A stretch of 64,000 nucleotides of DNA from DATBJG01 sp963790545 (GTDB lineage: Bacteria > Acidobacteriota > Vicinamibacteria > Vicinamibacterales > JAMQPK01). Position numbers and translations under genes: made by a program. Below, piece after piece: positions 25,821 through 34,326 of the stretch. How positions within the stretch are numbered: the first letter of the stretch is position 1; every line of letters starts with the position of its first letter. The stretch covers positions 62,001 to 126,000 of the forward strand of contig CAWBPA010000026.1 of NCBI GenBank assembly GCA_963790545.1, read 5' to 3'. Below the pieces are notes generated by a model. It was given only the letters and a program-made list of their open reading frames with translations, was not told where the DNA came from and made no database searches.

Positions 25821-27784
25821 GGCTCTGCGTCTCCCGCCATCTCGCTGCGAGTCGCCGAGCCGCAGTAGCGCAGGGCCACGAGCGTGATGTCGTCGGCCTG
25901 GCGGGCGCCGGCGGTGAACGCGTCGACTGCGCCCGACACACGTTCAACGACCTCACGCGCGGTGTCGACCGGCGCCGCGCGCAGGCAGGCCTCGAGACGC
26001 GATTCGAGGAAGAACTGATCGTCGGGATCGGTGGCCTCGGTAACGCCGTCGGTGTATAGCGCCAGGGCGTCCTGCGGTTGCAGCGTCACGCGACCCAGCT
26101 TGTACTTCGCCGCGTCCGAAAGACCGAGCGCGGGCCCGCCTACCCTCGGCAGCTGCTCGAGACTGCCGTTGCAGCGGAGCACGTAGGGAGCGTTGTGTCC
26201 GCCGTTGCTGTAGAGCACCTCGCCGGATGTGACCTGCAGCTTGCCACAGAACATCGTGACAAAGAGCGACGCGTCATTATCGGCGCAAAGGTGCTGATTC
26301 AGTTTGCTAAGAAGCGCGGCGGGATTGAGCCCCCAGACGAGTGATGACCGGAAGAGCGTGATCGTCACCGCCATAAACAGCGATGCTGGCACGCCCTTGC
26401 CGGCCACGTCGCCGATCACGAAGTAAAGCTCGTCGTCTCCAATGAGAAAGAAATCGTAGAAGTCGCCCCCCACCTCCTGGGCCGGATGGATGAGGGCGTG
26501 CAGGTCGAACTCGGGGCGCTGCGGAAACGGCGGGAAGATCTTCGGCAGGATGGCCATCTGGATCTCGTGGGCCACTCGCAGCTCGCTCTCGATTCGTTCC
26601 TTGGCAGCAGTCGTGATCTTGAGCCGCTCGATCGATTCCCCGAGCTGGCTCGCCATGCGGTTGAAGGAGCCGGCAAGTCGGCCGATCTCGTTGCGGGCCT
26701 CGACATCGACCTGCCGACTGAGGTCTCCATCGGCGATGCGGGCGGTGGCCGCGGTGAGCTTCACGACCGGGCCGGCGATCGCGCGCGCGACCGACAACGC
26801 CGCCAGCACCACCACGAGGAGCGTCGCACCCGCCAGGCCGAACGTCAGCATCTTCAAACGCGCGATGGGGCGGAAGGCCTCGCGGGTGTCGATCTTGACG
26901 ACCAGGCCGCTGCTGAGAGCCGGGACGTAGCGCCACACACCGAGGGTGGGCTCGCCGCGGTAGTCCAGTGCGAGCCCCTCGCCGCGGTAGCCGCGCGCAG
27001 CACGTTGCGACGGCAGCCCCTCGGAGGCGCCGAAGGGCACCTTCCGGCGAAACGCCGCGTCGGGATCGTGTCGCACCGGCGTGATGAAGATCACGTGGTC
27101 GCCATTCGTCCGGTTCAGCAGCGTTTCGCCGGTCTCGCCCAGCCCGGTGTAGTCGTGAATCACGCGATACAACTCGTCGTTGTTCAAGTGGAGCGCCACG
27201 ACGCCCACCAGCCGGTTCTCCTGCAGGACGGGCGCGGCCGCGAACGCGGCGATTTCACCTGTCGCCGGATAAACGGCGTAGTCGGAGAACTCGGTGACCA
27301 GGAGGGTGTTCGCCCGCTCGAACGCCTGGCCCAAACCGGTGGCCCGGTACGGGCCGGCCTTCAGATTGGTCGAGAACTCGTCCCCTCGTCTGACAGAGAA
27401 GACGACCTCTCCGCCGGCCGAGACGAGCGCGAGGTCCACGTAGTTGAACTCCTCCACATAGGACGTCAGAAACGGCCGGACCTGCCGATCGATGTCAGCA
27501 TAAGCGGCCGACTCCGGTCCTGCCTCGCGGAGCGCCCGTTCCAGCGCCGTTAGCGCGTCGGCGGCGGCCGGCATACGCGCGAGGGCCGTGACGATGCGCT
27601 CGTGGCCTCGCACGACGGCTCCGATCGCGTCCACCTGCCTGCGTGCGATCGCGAACAGACCGTTGGTGACCTCGGCCCGCAAGGCGCGTTCGGCACCCGC
27701 GTAAGCGAGGTACGCCATGATTGCAAACGGCACCAGCGCAATCAGGACGAACCAGACCAGGAGCTGATGGGAAAGTCGCCGCAT
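25817..27784 (-). CDS. Membrane-bound SpoIIE/RsbU-type PP2C phosphatase with Cache-like sensor and HAMP
   Basis: About 655 residues. It has an N-terminal membrane span (LLVWFVLIALVPFAIMAYLA), a periplasmic sensor of about 280 residues resembling dCache domains (FNYVDLALVSAGGEVVFS, LVGVVALHLNNDELYRVI), a second span (FGLAGATLLVVVLAALSVAR), a HAMP linker (AATARIADGDLSRQVDVEAR) and a C-terminal PP2C domain (EVGGDFYDFF, VIGDVAGKGVPASLFMA, YSNGGHNAPY, LYTDGVTEA, ADDITLVAL), with all metal-binding aspartates. It should dephosphorylate STAS antagonists in response to a periplasmic signal. The ATG overlaps the stop of the upstream binding-protein gene (TGATG). Confidence 0.92.
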   Translation of the reverse strand: MRRLSHQLLVWFVLIALVPFAIMAYLAYAGAERALRAEVTNGLFAIARRQVDAIGAVVRGHERIVTALARMPAAADALTALERALREAGPESAAYADIDRQVRPFLTSYVEEFNYVDLALVSAGGEVVFSVRRGDEFSTNLKAGPYRATGLGQAFERANTLLVTEFSDYAVYPATGEIAAFAAAPVLQENRLVGVVALHLNNDELYRVIHDYTGLGETGETLLNRTNGDHVIFITPVRHDPDAAFRRKVPFGASEGLPSQRAARGYRGEGLALDYRGEPTLGVWRYVPALSSGLVVKIDTREAFRPIARLKMLTFGLAGATLLVVVLAALSVARAIAGPVVKLTAATARIADGDLSRQVDVEARNEIGRLAGSFNRMASQLGESIERLKITTAAKERIESELRVAHEIQMAILPKIFPPFPQRPEFDLHALIHPAQEVGGDFYDFFLIGDDELYFVIGDVAGKGVPASLFMAVTITLFRSSLVWGLNPAALLSKLNQHLCADNDASLFVTMFCGKLQVTSGEVLYSNGGHNAPYVLRCNGSLEQLPRVGGPALGLSDAAKYKLGRVTLQPQDALALYTDGVTEATDPDDQFFLESRLEACLRAAPVDTAREVVERVSGAVDAFTAGARQADDITLVALRYCGSATRSEMAGDAEP

Positions 27785-29064
27785 CACCATTTCACACGCG
27801 ATACGTCCACTCCGGGGTTGGCCCAGCCGCGCCAGGCGTCGTACAGAGCCTGCAGGAACGCGTCCCATTGGGCGCGCGATCGGTACGGCGGATACGGTGC
27901 CGGTCGCACCGGTTTTCCGGATTCCCAGACGATGTCGAATTGACCATCCGATCGCATGCGGCCAATCCGCACCATCTTCCACGTGTGCTGTGTTTCGGGA
28001 TCGACATAGACCACGCCCTGTGGGGCCGGGAAGCTCTGACCACCGAGCGCCCTCCGCACAGCTTCTGTTTCGATCGAACGCGCGTCGTTCACTGCGAGCG
28101 CCCAGAGGTGCACGGCCACATAGGCCGCTTCCATGGGGTCGGCGGCGACCCGCGATGTGCCGTACGCCTCGTGCAGGCGTGAGAGAAACGCGTGGTTCTC
28201 TTCGCGCTCGATGCTCTGGAAGTAATTCCAGGCTGCGTAATGGCCCGCGACGTGTGCCCGGTTCATGCCGCTCAACTCCGTCTCTGCGATGCTGAACGAC
28301 ATCGTCGGCACATCAGCAGGAGTAATGCCCGCCCGCTGGAGGTCCTCGAAGAAGGCGAGGTTGCTATCGCCGTTGATCGTGTTCAGGATCACGTCCGGCT
28401 TAGCCTGCTGAATCCGCTCCACGATCGGCCGGCTATCGCGGCTGCCGAGCAGCAGGTAGTCCTCACCAACGACCGTGCCCCCGAGGATTCCCACGACGTG
28501 CCGAATGATCGCGTTCGCGGTACGGGGGAACACGTAGTCGGATCCCACGAGGTAGAAGCGGCGCCCGAGGTTGTCGGCGGCCCACCGGACTGCGGGAATG
28601 ATCTGCTGGTTTGGCGCCGCGCCGGTGTAGACGATGTAGGGGGACTGCTCGAGGCCTTCGTACTGCAGCGGATAAAAAAGCAGGTGTCGGTGCTGCTCGA
28701 CGATGGGTTTCACTTGCTTCCGACTCGCCGACGTCCAGCACCCGAACGTGGCGGCGACGCGATCTTGCAGGATCAGGCGCTCGGCCTCGCGGGCGAAAGT
28801 CGACCAGTTCGAGGCGCCGTCGCGGACGACCCCCTCCACCGGCCGGCCCAACACACCGCCCGAGCGGTTCACCTCGTCTATAGCGAGCAGCGTCGCGTCC
28901 ACCACGGCCCGTTCGCTGATCGCCATCGTGCCCGTGAGCGAGTGGAGCACGCCCACCCGAATCGGATCGCGTGTCGCTCCGCGCCGCGCCCACGTGAGTG
29001 CAGACGCACCAAGCGCCAGCACAAGAGCGAGCAGCGCAAGACGCGTCGGTCTTTTCATCTTCAT
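27784..29064 (-). CDS. Urea/short-chain amide-type periplasmic binding protein (UrtA/AmiC-like)
   Basis: A 426-residue type I periplasmic binding protein. It has a signal peptide or anchor (RLALLALVLALGASALTWA), then IRVGVLHSLTGTMAISERAV, AIDEVNRSGGVLGRPVEGV, AATFGCWTSASRKQV, HLLFYPLQYEGLEQSPYIVYTGAAPNQ and FYLVGSDYVFPRTAN, which are hallmark segments of the UrtA/FmdD/AmiC group. No urea permease (UrtBC) is in the window. It lies between an ABC ATPase and the SpoIIE phosphatase, overlapping the latter by one base. I infer that it may be a signal receptor for the phosphatase rather than a transport component. Confidence 0.87.
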   Translation of the reverse strand: MKMKRPTRLALLALVLALGASALTWARRGATRDPIRVGVLHSLTGTMAISERAVVDATLLAIDEVNRSGGVLGRPVEGVVRDGASNWSTFAREAERLILQDRVAATFGCWTSASRKQVKPIVEQHRHLLFYPLQYEGLEQSPYIVYTGAAPNQQIIPAVRWAADNLGRRFYLVGSDYVFPRTANAIIRHVVGILGGTVVGEDYLLLGSRDSRPIVERIQQAKPDVILNTINGDSNLAFFEDLQRAGITPADVPTMSFSIAETELSGMNRAHVAGHYAAWNYFQSIEREENHAFLSRLHEAYGTSRVAADPMEAAYVAVHLWALAVNDARSIETEAVRRALGGQSFPAPQGVVYVDPETQHTWKMVRIGRMRSDGQFDIVWESGKPVRPAPYPPYRSRAQWDAFLQALYDAWRGWANPGVDVSRVKW

Positions 29065-29084
29065 CGACTCTGAGGCAAGCGGGC

Positions 29085-29897
29085 CTATGCGTACATTTGC
29101 CGCAGTATCTCGGCCGCCGTCTCGTCGATCTGCTCCGCCCGACGGACTTCCTCGAAACGCGCGAGCAGGTCATCGACGCGCAGGCGTCGTTTCTCGGCGC
29201 CGCGGAAGTCGTGTATCACACGGCCGCGGTGCATCATGACGACCCGGTCGCCCAGGTGCGTCGCCTGCGCCATCGAATGCGTCACCGCAAGCGTCGTAAG
29301 GCCGTCGCGCGACACGATCTCCTGACTCAGGCGAATCACCTGATCGGCGCTCTTGGGATCAAGCGCCGCCGTGTGCTCATCGAGCAACAAGATCTTCGGT
29401 TTCACCCACGACGCCATCAGCAGCGTGAGTGCCTGTCGCTGGCCCCCGGACAGGCTGCCGATTGGATTGTCCAGGCGATCCTCCAGACCCATGTTGAGCG
29501 AGCGGATGCGATCGCGGAGCTCGGTGCGCGTCCGGCCCGGGACGGCCCATCCGAGGCCGCGCGCCTGGCCGCGCCGCATTGCGAGGACGAGATTCTCGGC
29601 GATCGTCATCGAAGGTGCCGTGCCGCTGAACGGGTTCTGGAAAACACGTCCAACGAGCGCCGCCCGTCGATGCTCGGGCCACGCCGTGACGTCCACGCCG
29701 TCGATCCGAATGGTGCCCGAATCCAGGGGGAAGGTCCCGGAAATCGCGTTGAGCAGCGTGGACTTGCCAGACCCGTTCGTTCCCACGATGATGACAAACG
29801 ACCCCTGTTCGACCGTGAGATCGACGCGCTGGAGCGCGCGCAGCTCGTTTGCCGTGCCGGCGTTGAACGTCTTGGAAAGCTGACGGATCTCGAGCAT
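29085..29897 (-). CDS. ABC transporter ATP-binding protein (TrpZ-like)
   Basis: A 270-residue nucleotide-binding subunit with Walker A VGTNGSGKSTLLNAIS, signature LSGGQRQALTLLM, Walker B KILLLDEHTAALD and switch His in LAVTHSMAQA. The sequence type (MLEIRQLSKTFNAGTANELR, LRAMRRGQARGL) is that of the ATPases paired with ABC_sub_bind binding proteins and the permease found next to it, as in tryptophan-type uptake systems. It is 11 bases downstream of the permease gene. The C-terminus has about 30 extra residues, which is normal. Confidence 0.9.
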   Translation of the reverse strand: MLEIRQLSKTFNAGTANELRALQRVDLTVEQGSFVIIVGTNGSGKSTLLNAISGTFPLDSGTIRIDGVDVTAWPEHRRAALVGRVFQNPFSGTAPSMTIAENLVLAMRRGQARGLGWAVPGRTRTELRDRIRSLNMGLEDRLDNPIGSLSGGQRQALTLLMASWVKPKILLLDEHTAALDPKSADQVIRLSQEIVSRDGLTTLAVTHSMAQATHLGDRVVMMHRGRVIHDFRGAEKRRLRVDDLLARFEEVRRAEQIDETAAEILRQMYA

Positions 29898-29908
29898 GAT
29901 CCCGGAAT

Positions 29909-30853
29909 TCAGGCCCGGGCGCCGGACAGTTTCCCTCGCCGCGCCCCCGCGGCCTTCGAAACCATCGTCGGGAGGACCAGGGCCACAAATACGAAGACGG
30001 CCGTGATCAGTTTGAGGTCGTTCGGATTGAGGCCGCCGCGCAGGGCGATGGCGACAAGCAGGCGGAAGAGCACCGATCCCATCACGGCGCCCGTGATGAC
30101 GAATCCGAGCTGGCGCGTCCCTACCAGCGCCTCTCCGATGATGACGCTGGCGAGTCCCCAGACCACCATCCCGATACCCATCTGCACGTCGGCGAAGCCC
30201 TGGTACTGCGCAAGCAGCGCGCCCGCCAGGGCTACCATGCCGTTTGACAGCGCCAGGCCAAGGACGATCATCGTGTTCACATTCACGCCCAGGGCGCGGA
30301 TCATCTGCGGATTATCGCCGGCGGCCTGCATCGCGGTGCCGAGATGCGTGCGAAAGAAGACGAAGAGGATCGCCCCGGCCAGTATGGCGACGAGCAGCGC
30401 GAAGATCAGGACCGAGACGTCGCGCGTGCTGACGTCCCAGCCGAGGATTGGGAGGCGCTCCGCACCGAGAGTGACCGTCCCCGCCCCTTCCGCCATCGTC
30501 GCGAGCGTACGCTCGGCGAGCAGTGGCACGTTGCTCCGGCCCATGACGTGCAGGTTGACCGAATAGAGCGCGGTCATCACCAGGATGCCCGAGAGCAGGC
30601 GATTGATTCCGAAGCGCGTGTGGATCACCCCCGTGGTGGCGCCCGCGACGGCCCCTGCCGCGCACGCGATTCCCGTCGCTAACGCCGGGTGCACATGCGC
30701 GACCAGCAGCGTCGCGGCGACGGCGGCGCCCAATGTAATGGAACCGTCGGCGGTGATGTCGGGGAACTCGAACACGCGAAAGCTCACGAAGACGCCGAGG
30801 GCGAGGAGCGAAAGGATCGCCCCTATTGTGAAAGCGCCGATCACCAAGGACAT
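29909..30853 (-). CDS. ABC transporter permease (TrpY-like)
   Basis: A 314-residue permease with about nine hydrophobic segments, related to branched-chain amino-acid/BMP permeases. Marks are VFEFPDITADGSITLGAAVA, GVIHTRFGINRLLSGILVM, AMQAAGDNPQMIRALGVN and GMVVWGLASVIIGEAL. This is the permease class paired with ABC_sub_bind binding proteins. The ATG at 30853 lies one base after the stop of the STAS gene, so the two are coupled; longer frames upstream overlap that gene. It forms the transporter with the ATPase just downstream and one of the binding proteins in this cluster. Confidence 0.9.
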   Translation of the reverse strand: MSLVIGAFTIGAILSLLALGVFVSFRVFEFPDITADGSITLGAAVAATLLVAHVHPALATGIACAAGAVAGATTGVIHTRFGINRLLSGILVMTALYSVNLHVMGRSNVPLLAERTLATMAEGAGTVTLGAERLPILGWDVSTRDVSVLIFALLVAILAGAILFVFFRTHLGTAMQAAGDNPQMIRALGVNVNTMIVLGLALSNGMVALAGALLAQYQGFADVQMGIGMVVWGLASVIIGEALVGTRQLGFVITGAVMGSVLFRLLVAIALRGGLNPNDLKLITAVFVFVALVLPTMVSKAAGARRGKLSGARA

Positions 30854-30854
30854 A

Positions 30855-32078
30855 TCAGCTCGCCTCCCAGACGCCAGTCGGTCCGGTCCAGCACGCTCCG
30901 CGGATGAATTCACTCTGCCCGATCCCGACGACCTCTCGCGTGTCGTGGAGGAGGTGCAGGACGCCAAGCAGACTTTCTGTCTCGAAGAGGTTCGCAACGG
31001 TTACGTTGAGATCGATCCGGCCACGCTTCAGCGGACCGAAGGAGAACGCTGCTGCATGGAAATGTCCGAAAAGATCGGGCGATCTGCCGAGCGGCCGCAA
31101 TTGCGGCTGTGGGCTGCGCGCGACGATGCCGACGGCGAGCGTGAGGCTGCGTGCGAAGGCGCGTTCGGTCGTGAAGGTCAATCGCGATCGGATCGCCGGG
31201 AACGCGAAGAGATCCGCCTCGCCCGGGTCCGCAGGCGATTGGCGGAGCGCGGCTCCCACCAGAGCCGCCGCTTCGCCGACGATCACGACGGCCGCCGTGT
31301 CCGCTCCCGAGATTTCCAGGCAGCAGGTGGCGAGATCTTCCAGGGTGATCGCGCGGGACGCGCCGGCGTCAAAGCGCACGAGTCGCGCGAAGGATCCCTC
31401 GCCGGACAGGCAGTACAGGACCTGCAGCTTCGACGCGTGATCGACCGATCCCACCAGATAGTCCGGAACGCTGGTGCCGTCGGCCGGCTGATACGCAGCG
31501 GCGTGGCCCACGGCGACGAATTCCCCAAAGCGGTGACGGCAATCGGAAAAGTTTTCACCGATGGCGCCGATCCCGAAAGCGAAGCCCGAGTCCGGCAGCC
31601 GTAGGCAGGAGCAGTGCTCCTCGGAAAACGCGCTCGCCGCGAGCGGTGCGTCGGTGCCGATCGCGCGGCACTGAATTTGTGCCGCGGGTGCCACGTCGAA
31701 GATGTGGAATACAGCCCCCGCGCGCTCGACTCGCGCGCCGTCAGCCGGTGCGGCCGGAACCTCAGAGATCGCCTCGTCCGCCTCGATCAGCGTGTCGGCC
31801 AGACCCGTGATCTCCAGCACCGTCCTCACCTGCGGCGACGGCCGGGTCACGACAAGCGAACCGTCGATGCGCTGGAGCTGCTTGTAGCACTTCATCACGA
31901 CTGCAATGCCGGCCGAACTCATGAAGTTGACATCTGACAGGTCCAATCGAATGCGATCGTGGCCCTCCCGCATCGTCTCCGCGAGACTCTGGTGCAGGTG
32001 ATCGGCCCAGTAACCGTCGAGCCGTCCGCGGATCCGCAGCTCGAGGGCGCCGGCAGACGGGATTCGCGTGATCTCCAT
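30855..32078 (-). CDS. STAS-domain protein with C-terminal domain of unknown function
   Basis: A 407-residue protein. Residues 1-105 are a STAS domain with VNFMSSAGIAVVM, carrying phosphorylatable serines, so it is a plausible substrate of the RsbW-like kinase. The remaining 300 residues form an unrecognised domain whose core, DSGFAFGIGAIGENF and YQPADGTSVPDYLV, aligns with FAFGVAGFG and LPADAHGIADFLL of the fusion protein at 22677. The end (IDLNVTVANLFETESLL) aligns with LDVSMATDPKDVIRTAATLE. It contains scattered Cys and His but no catalytic motif I know. It sits between the double binding-protein gene and the permease, an unusual place for a signalling protein. Confidence 0.85.
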   Translation of the reverse strand: MEITRIPSAGALELRIRGRLDGYWADHLHQSLAETMREGHDRIRLDLSDVNFMSSAGIAVVMKCYKQLQRIDGSLVVTRPSPQVRTVLEITGLADTLIEADEAISEVPAAPADGARVERAGAVFHIFDVAPAAQIQCRAIGTDAPLAASAFSEEHCSCLRLPDSGFAFGIGAIGENFSDCRHRFGEFVAVGHAAAYQPADGTSVPDYLVGSVDHASKLQVLYCLSGEGSFARLVRFDAGASRAITLEDLATCCLEISGADTAAVVIVGEAAALVGAALRQSPADPGEADLFAFPAIRSRLTFTTERAFARSLTLAVGIVARSPQPQLRPLGRSPDLFGHFHAAAFSFGPLKRGRIDLNVTVANLFETESLLGVLHLLHDTREVVGIGQSEFIRGACWTGPTGVWEAS

Positions 32079-32093
32079 GTCGCTCTCGCTCGC

Positions 32094-34145
32094 TCACCAG
32101 TGGCGGAGGTCGCCGGGGTCAGATCTGCCCTTGCTCGTCTTGGCGGCCGCTCCAGAGTCAATTACACGCTGGGCGCGTGCCAGGACCGACGCGGGAATGC
32201 GCAAACCGATGGCACGGGCGGCGTCCACGTTTGCGACGAGCCTCGTCTGCCGCGAGGGTTCGAATGGAATCGAGCCTGGGCTCTCGCCGCGCATGATCCG
32301 GACGGCCAGGAGCGCCGCAGCCGCACCCGCATCGCGATAGTCGCGCGCCACGACCAGCTGGGCGCCGGCCTCGGCGGCGCTCGTCTGGAAGCCAAACAAC
32401 GGCAACCTGGCACGCCGGGCCGCCTCGGAGATCGTCGGGAAAGCCGAGGCGGTGAGGTTGCCCGGAAGTTGGCAGATGGCGTCGATCTTTCGGCTGGCCA
32501 GCGACAGCGCTGCATCCGCCACTTCCGCAGCCGTGTTGGCGGCGACTGTCACGAATTCCATGTCCGCCTTGCTGGCGGCTTCCACGAACCGATCGCGATG
32601 ATAGACGGTGTTCACCTCGGAGGGCACGTACAGCGTGCCGAGTACGCGCGCATCCGGCAGGACTTCGCGGATCAGGGCAATCATCTCGTCGTAGGCGCCC
32701 GGCAGGTAGACCCCGGTCACATTCGGCAGGTGGTCCGTGTCGCTCCGCCCCGCGCCGGCCCACACGGCGTTCGCCACGTAGTTGAACACCACCGGCAGGC
32801 CCTGCGAGCGTTGGATTGCGGCCTGCAGCGTAGGCGTCGAGAACGTGATCAGCAGATCCGTCCGATCGACGATCGCCGCATCCACGAGGCTGTTCATCGT
32901 GGCCATGTCGCCCTGCGCGTTGCGGATCCTGACGCTGTAGTCCCGGCCCTCCACGAGGCCCGACGATCGAAGCCCGCCGAGAACGCCCTCCTCAGCCTCC
33001 TCCACGTCGACCACGGTGTTGTACTCGATCAGATCGACATTCCACTGCTTGGTGAGCGGCCGCGCGGCCGCGGGGCGCGCCGGGTTGGTCGCGGACCGAT
33101 CGTGGATGCCTTTCTCGTCCACAAGGATCGTCGCCGTCCGCAGGGCTTCCTCCGGAACCCGCCACGGCTCCTTCAGGCCCTTCAACGCGAGCGTGTTGAT
33201 CACGATGCGCCGGGGCACCTCGTCCATTACATCGCGGATCGGTAGCGTCGCTGGATCGGTTCCGTTCAGCACGCGGGCTGCCAGCGTGCCGGCCAGGCGT
33301 CCGACCTCGACGAAATCGAGGCCCATGTCGAGGAACGTGCCGCGATCCGGCTTCCCCGGCGTAATGCTGAAGGCCGGGATGCCTGCGCGCCGCAGCACCT
33401 CCACCGTCGTGGGGACCGTCGACATCATGATGTTGTCGCCGGGAATCCAGAACGCCTGGGCGCCACGGGCGATGACCGAGTTGACGGCCTCGACGACCCC
33501 AGAAGTGTTGTCGACGTTCGCCTCGATCAACGTGATTCCGAGCTTGCGGCACACCTCGCGCGCGGCCGCCACGAAGGCGCGTGAGTTCGTCTCCGCCGGA
33601 TTCCATGCTGTCCCCACGTTCGTAAGGCTCGGCAACGACTCCTTCATGAGCCGGAACGCCCCGTCGACCGGGATGAACGTGCTCTGACCCACCATGTGCT
33701 TCGGGTGCTTCATGGGCTCGGCGCGATCGAGGCCGATCCCGGCGCTGAACGGATCCGCCACGATGCCGAACACGTGGCGCACCCGGCCCTCCTGATTGGC
33801 GTTCGCGACGGCCTGCATCGAGGGCGTGCTCGACGTGAGGACCAGATCGTAGTCGCCGTTCACGATCTGCGTGGCGATGGCGTTGCTCACCGCCATGTCG
33901 GCCTCGGCATTGAACCGCTCGATCGTCGCCGTGGTGCCATCGCTGAATCCGTGCTCGGCCAGTCCCTGGATCATGCCGGTGATCCCGTCATCGAGCACGG
34001 GACTGGAGGCATGCTGCAGAATGGCAATCTTGACGATCGACCGGCGGGCCGGAGTCCGACGGCCGAGATCGGAGACAAGCAGGACGCCCGACGTCACGAC
34101 GATGAGAAAGATGCCGAGCGCGAGGCGCTTGAAGGCGAACCACAT
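32094..34145 (-). CDS. Tandem double ABC_sub_bind substrate-binding protein, membrane-anchored
   Basis: A 683-residue protein made of two ABC_sub_bind (TrpX-like) modules. After an N-terminal span (LALGIFLIVVTSGVLLVSDL), module 1 begins VKIAILQHASSPVLDDGI and includes FGIVADPFSAGIG and AFWIPGDNIMMSTVPTTVE. Module 2 starts near residue 340 with VDLIEYNTVVDVEEAEEGVL and includes LITFSTPTLQAAIQ and NYVANAVWAGAGR. Single modules are normal; a fused pair with no lipobox and an uncleaved-looking anchor is unusual and could present two binding sites to one permease or to a sensor. It is the first gene of the leftward operon, with a good candidate promoter 24 bases upstream. Confidence 0.88.
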   Translation of the reverse strand: MWFAFKRLALGIFLIVVTSGVLLVSDLGRRTPARRSIVKIAILQHASSPVLDDGITGMIQGLAEHGFSDGTTATIERFNAEADMAVSNAIATQIVNGDYDLVLTSSTPSMQAVANANQEGRVRHVFGIVADPFSAGIGLDRAEPMKHPKHMVGQSTFIPVDGAFRLMKESLPSLTNVGTAWNPAETNSRAFVAAAREVCRKLGITLIEANVDNTSGVVEAVNSVIARGAQAFWIPGDNIMMSTVPTTVEVLRRAGIPAFSITPGKPDRGTFLDMGLDFVEVGRLAGTLAARVLNGTDPATLPIRDVMDEVPRRIVINTLALKGLKEPWRVPEEALRTATILVDEKGIHDRSATNPARPAAARPLTKQWNVDLIEYNTVVDVEEAEEGVLGGLRSSGLVEGRDYSVRIRNAQGDMATMNSLVDAAIVDRTDLLITFSTPTLQAAIQRSQGLPVVFNYVANAVWAGAGRSDTDHLPNVTGVYLPGAYDEMIALIREVLPDARVLGTLYVPSEVNTVYHRDRFVEAASKADMEFVTVAANTAAEVADAALSLASRKIDAICQLPGNLTASAFPTISEAARRARLPLFGFQTSAAEAGAQLVVARDYRDAGAAAALLAVRIMRGESPGSIPFEPSRQTRLVANVDAARAIGLRIPASVLARAQRVIDSGAAAKTSKGRSDPGDLRHW

Positions 34146-34168
34146 GTGGTGGGCTTGGCTCGGACGCG

Positions 34169-34197
34169 ATTCTGATGCCTGGCCGCGAGGATGTCAA
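34169..34197 (-). promoter_or_regulatory. Candidate promoter of the transporter/partner-switching operon
   Basis: On the minus strand TTGACA (34197-34192) and CAGAAT (34174-34169) are 17 bases apart. The start point would be near 34162, giving a short leader before ATG 34145. No other good candidate occurs before the STAS gene at 25328, which supports one long transcript. Confidence 0.45.
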
Positions 34198-34202
34198 TTT
34201 GT

Positions 34203-34326
34203 CGGAAACGCGCTTCTTTGCCAGGTTTTTGGAGACTGGTGGTCACTCGCCGAGGTCGAAGGTGGTGGTAGATCCTTGGCGGCGAACGGCAAGCGCGCCC
34301 AGCTCAGGACTCGTGGATAAGGACTG
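34203..34326 (-). pseudogene. C-terminal fragment of a serine hydrolase gene, related to the one at 39.3-41.2 kb
   Basis: The minus-strand frame reads TSPELGALAVRRQGSTTTFD then LGE and a stop. The intact serine hydrolase on the plus strand at about 41004-41073 reads TSPELGELAIRREGSTTTFE then LGEW. So 21 of 24 positions or so agree, and the stop replaces the Trp codon. No other part of the hydrolase is nearby. The rest of the 34146-34628 gap shows no further gene, only the promoter of the leftward operon and the leader of mlaE. Confidence 0.6.

Noticed and set aside
28998..30566. Long open frame on the plus strand opposite the ABC ATPase and permease genes
   Set aside because: Shadow of genes with clear ABC motifs; no ribosome binding site or recognisable product.
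31959..33245. Open frame opposite the double binding-protein gene
   Set aside because: Antisense to a well-supported protein; composition shows a shadow reading.
22470..34145. Classical sigma-B stress regulon
   Set aside because: The kinase, phosphatase and STAS set is present, but I found no sigma factor gene or sigma-B type promoter in the window.
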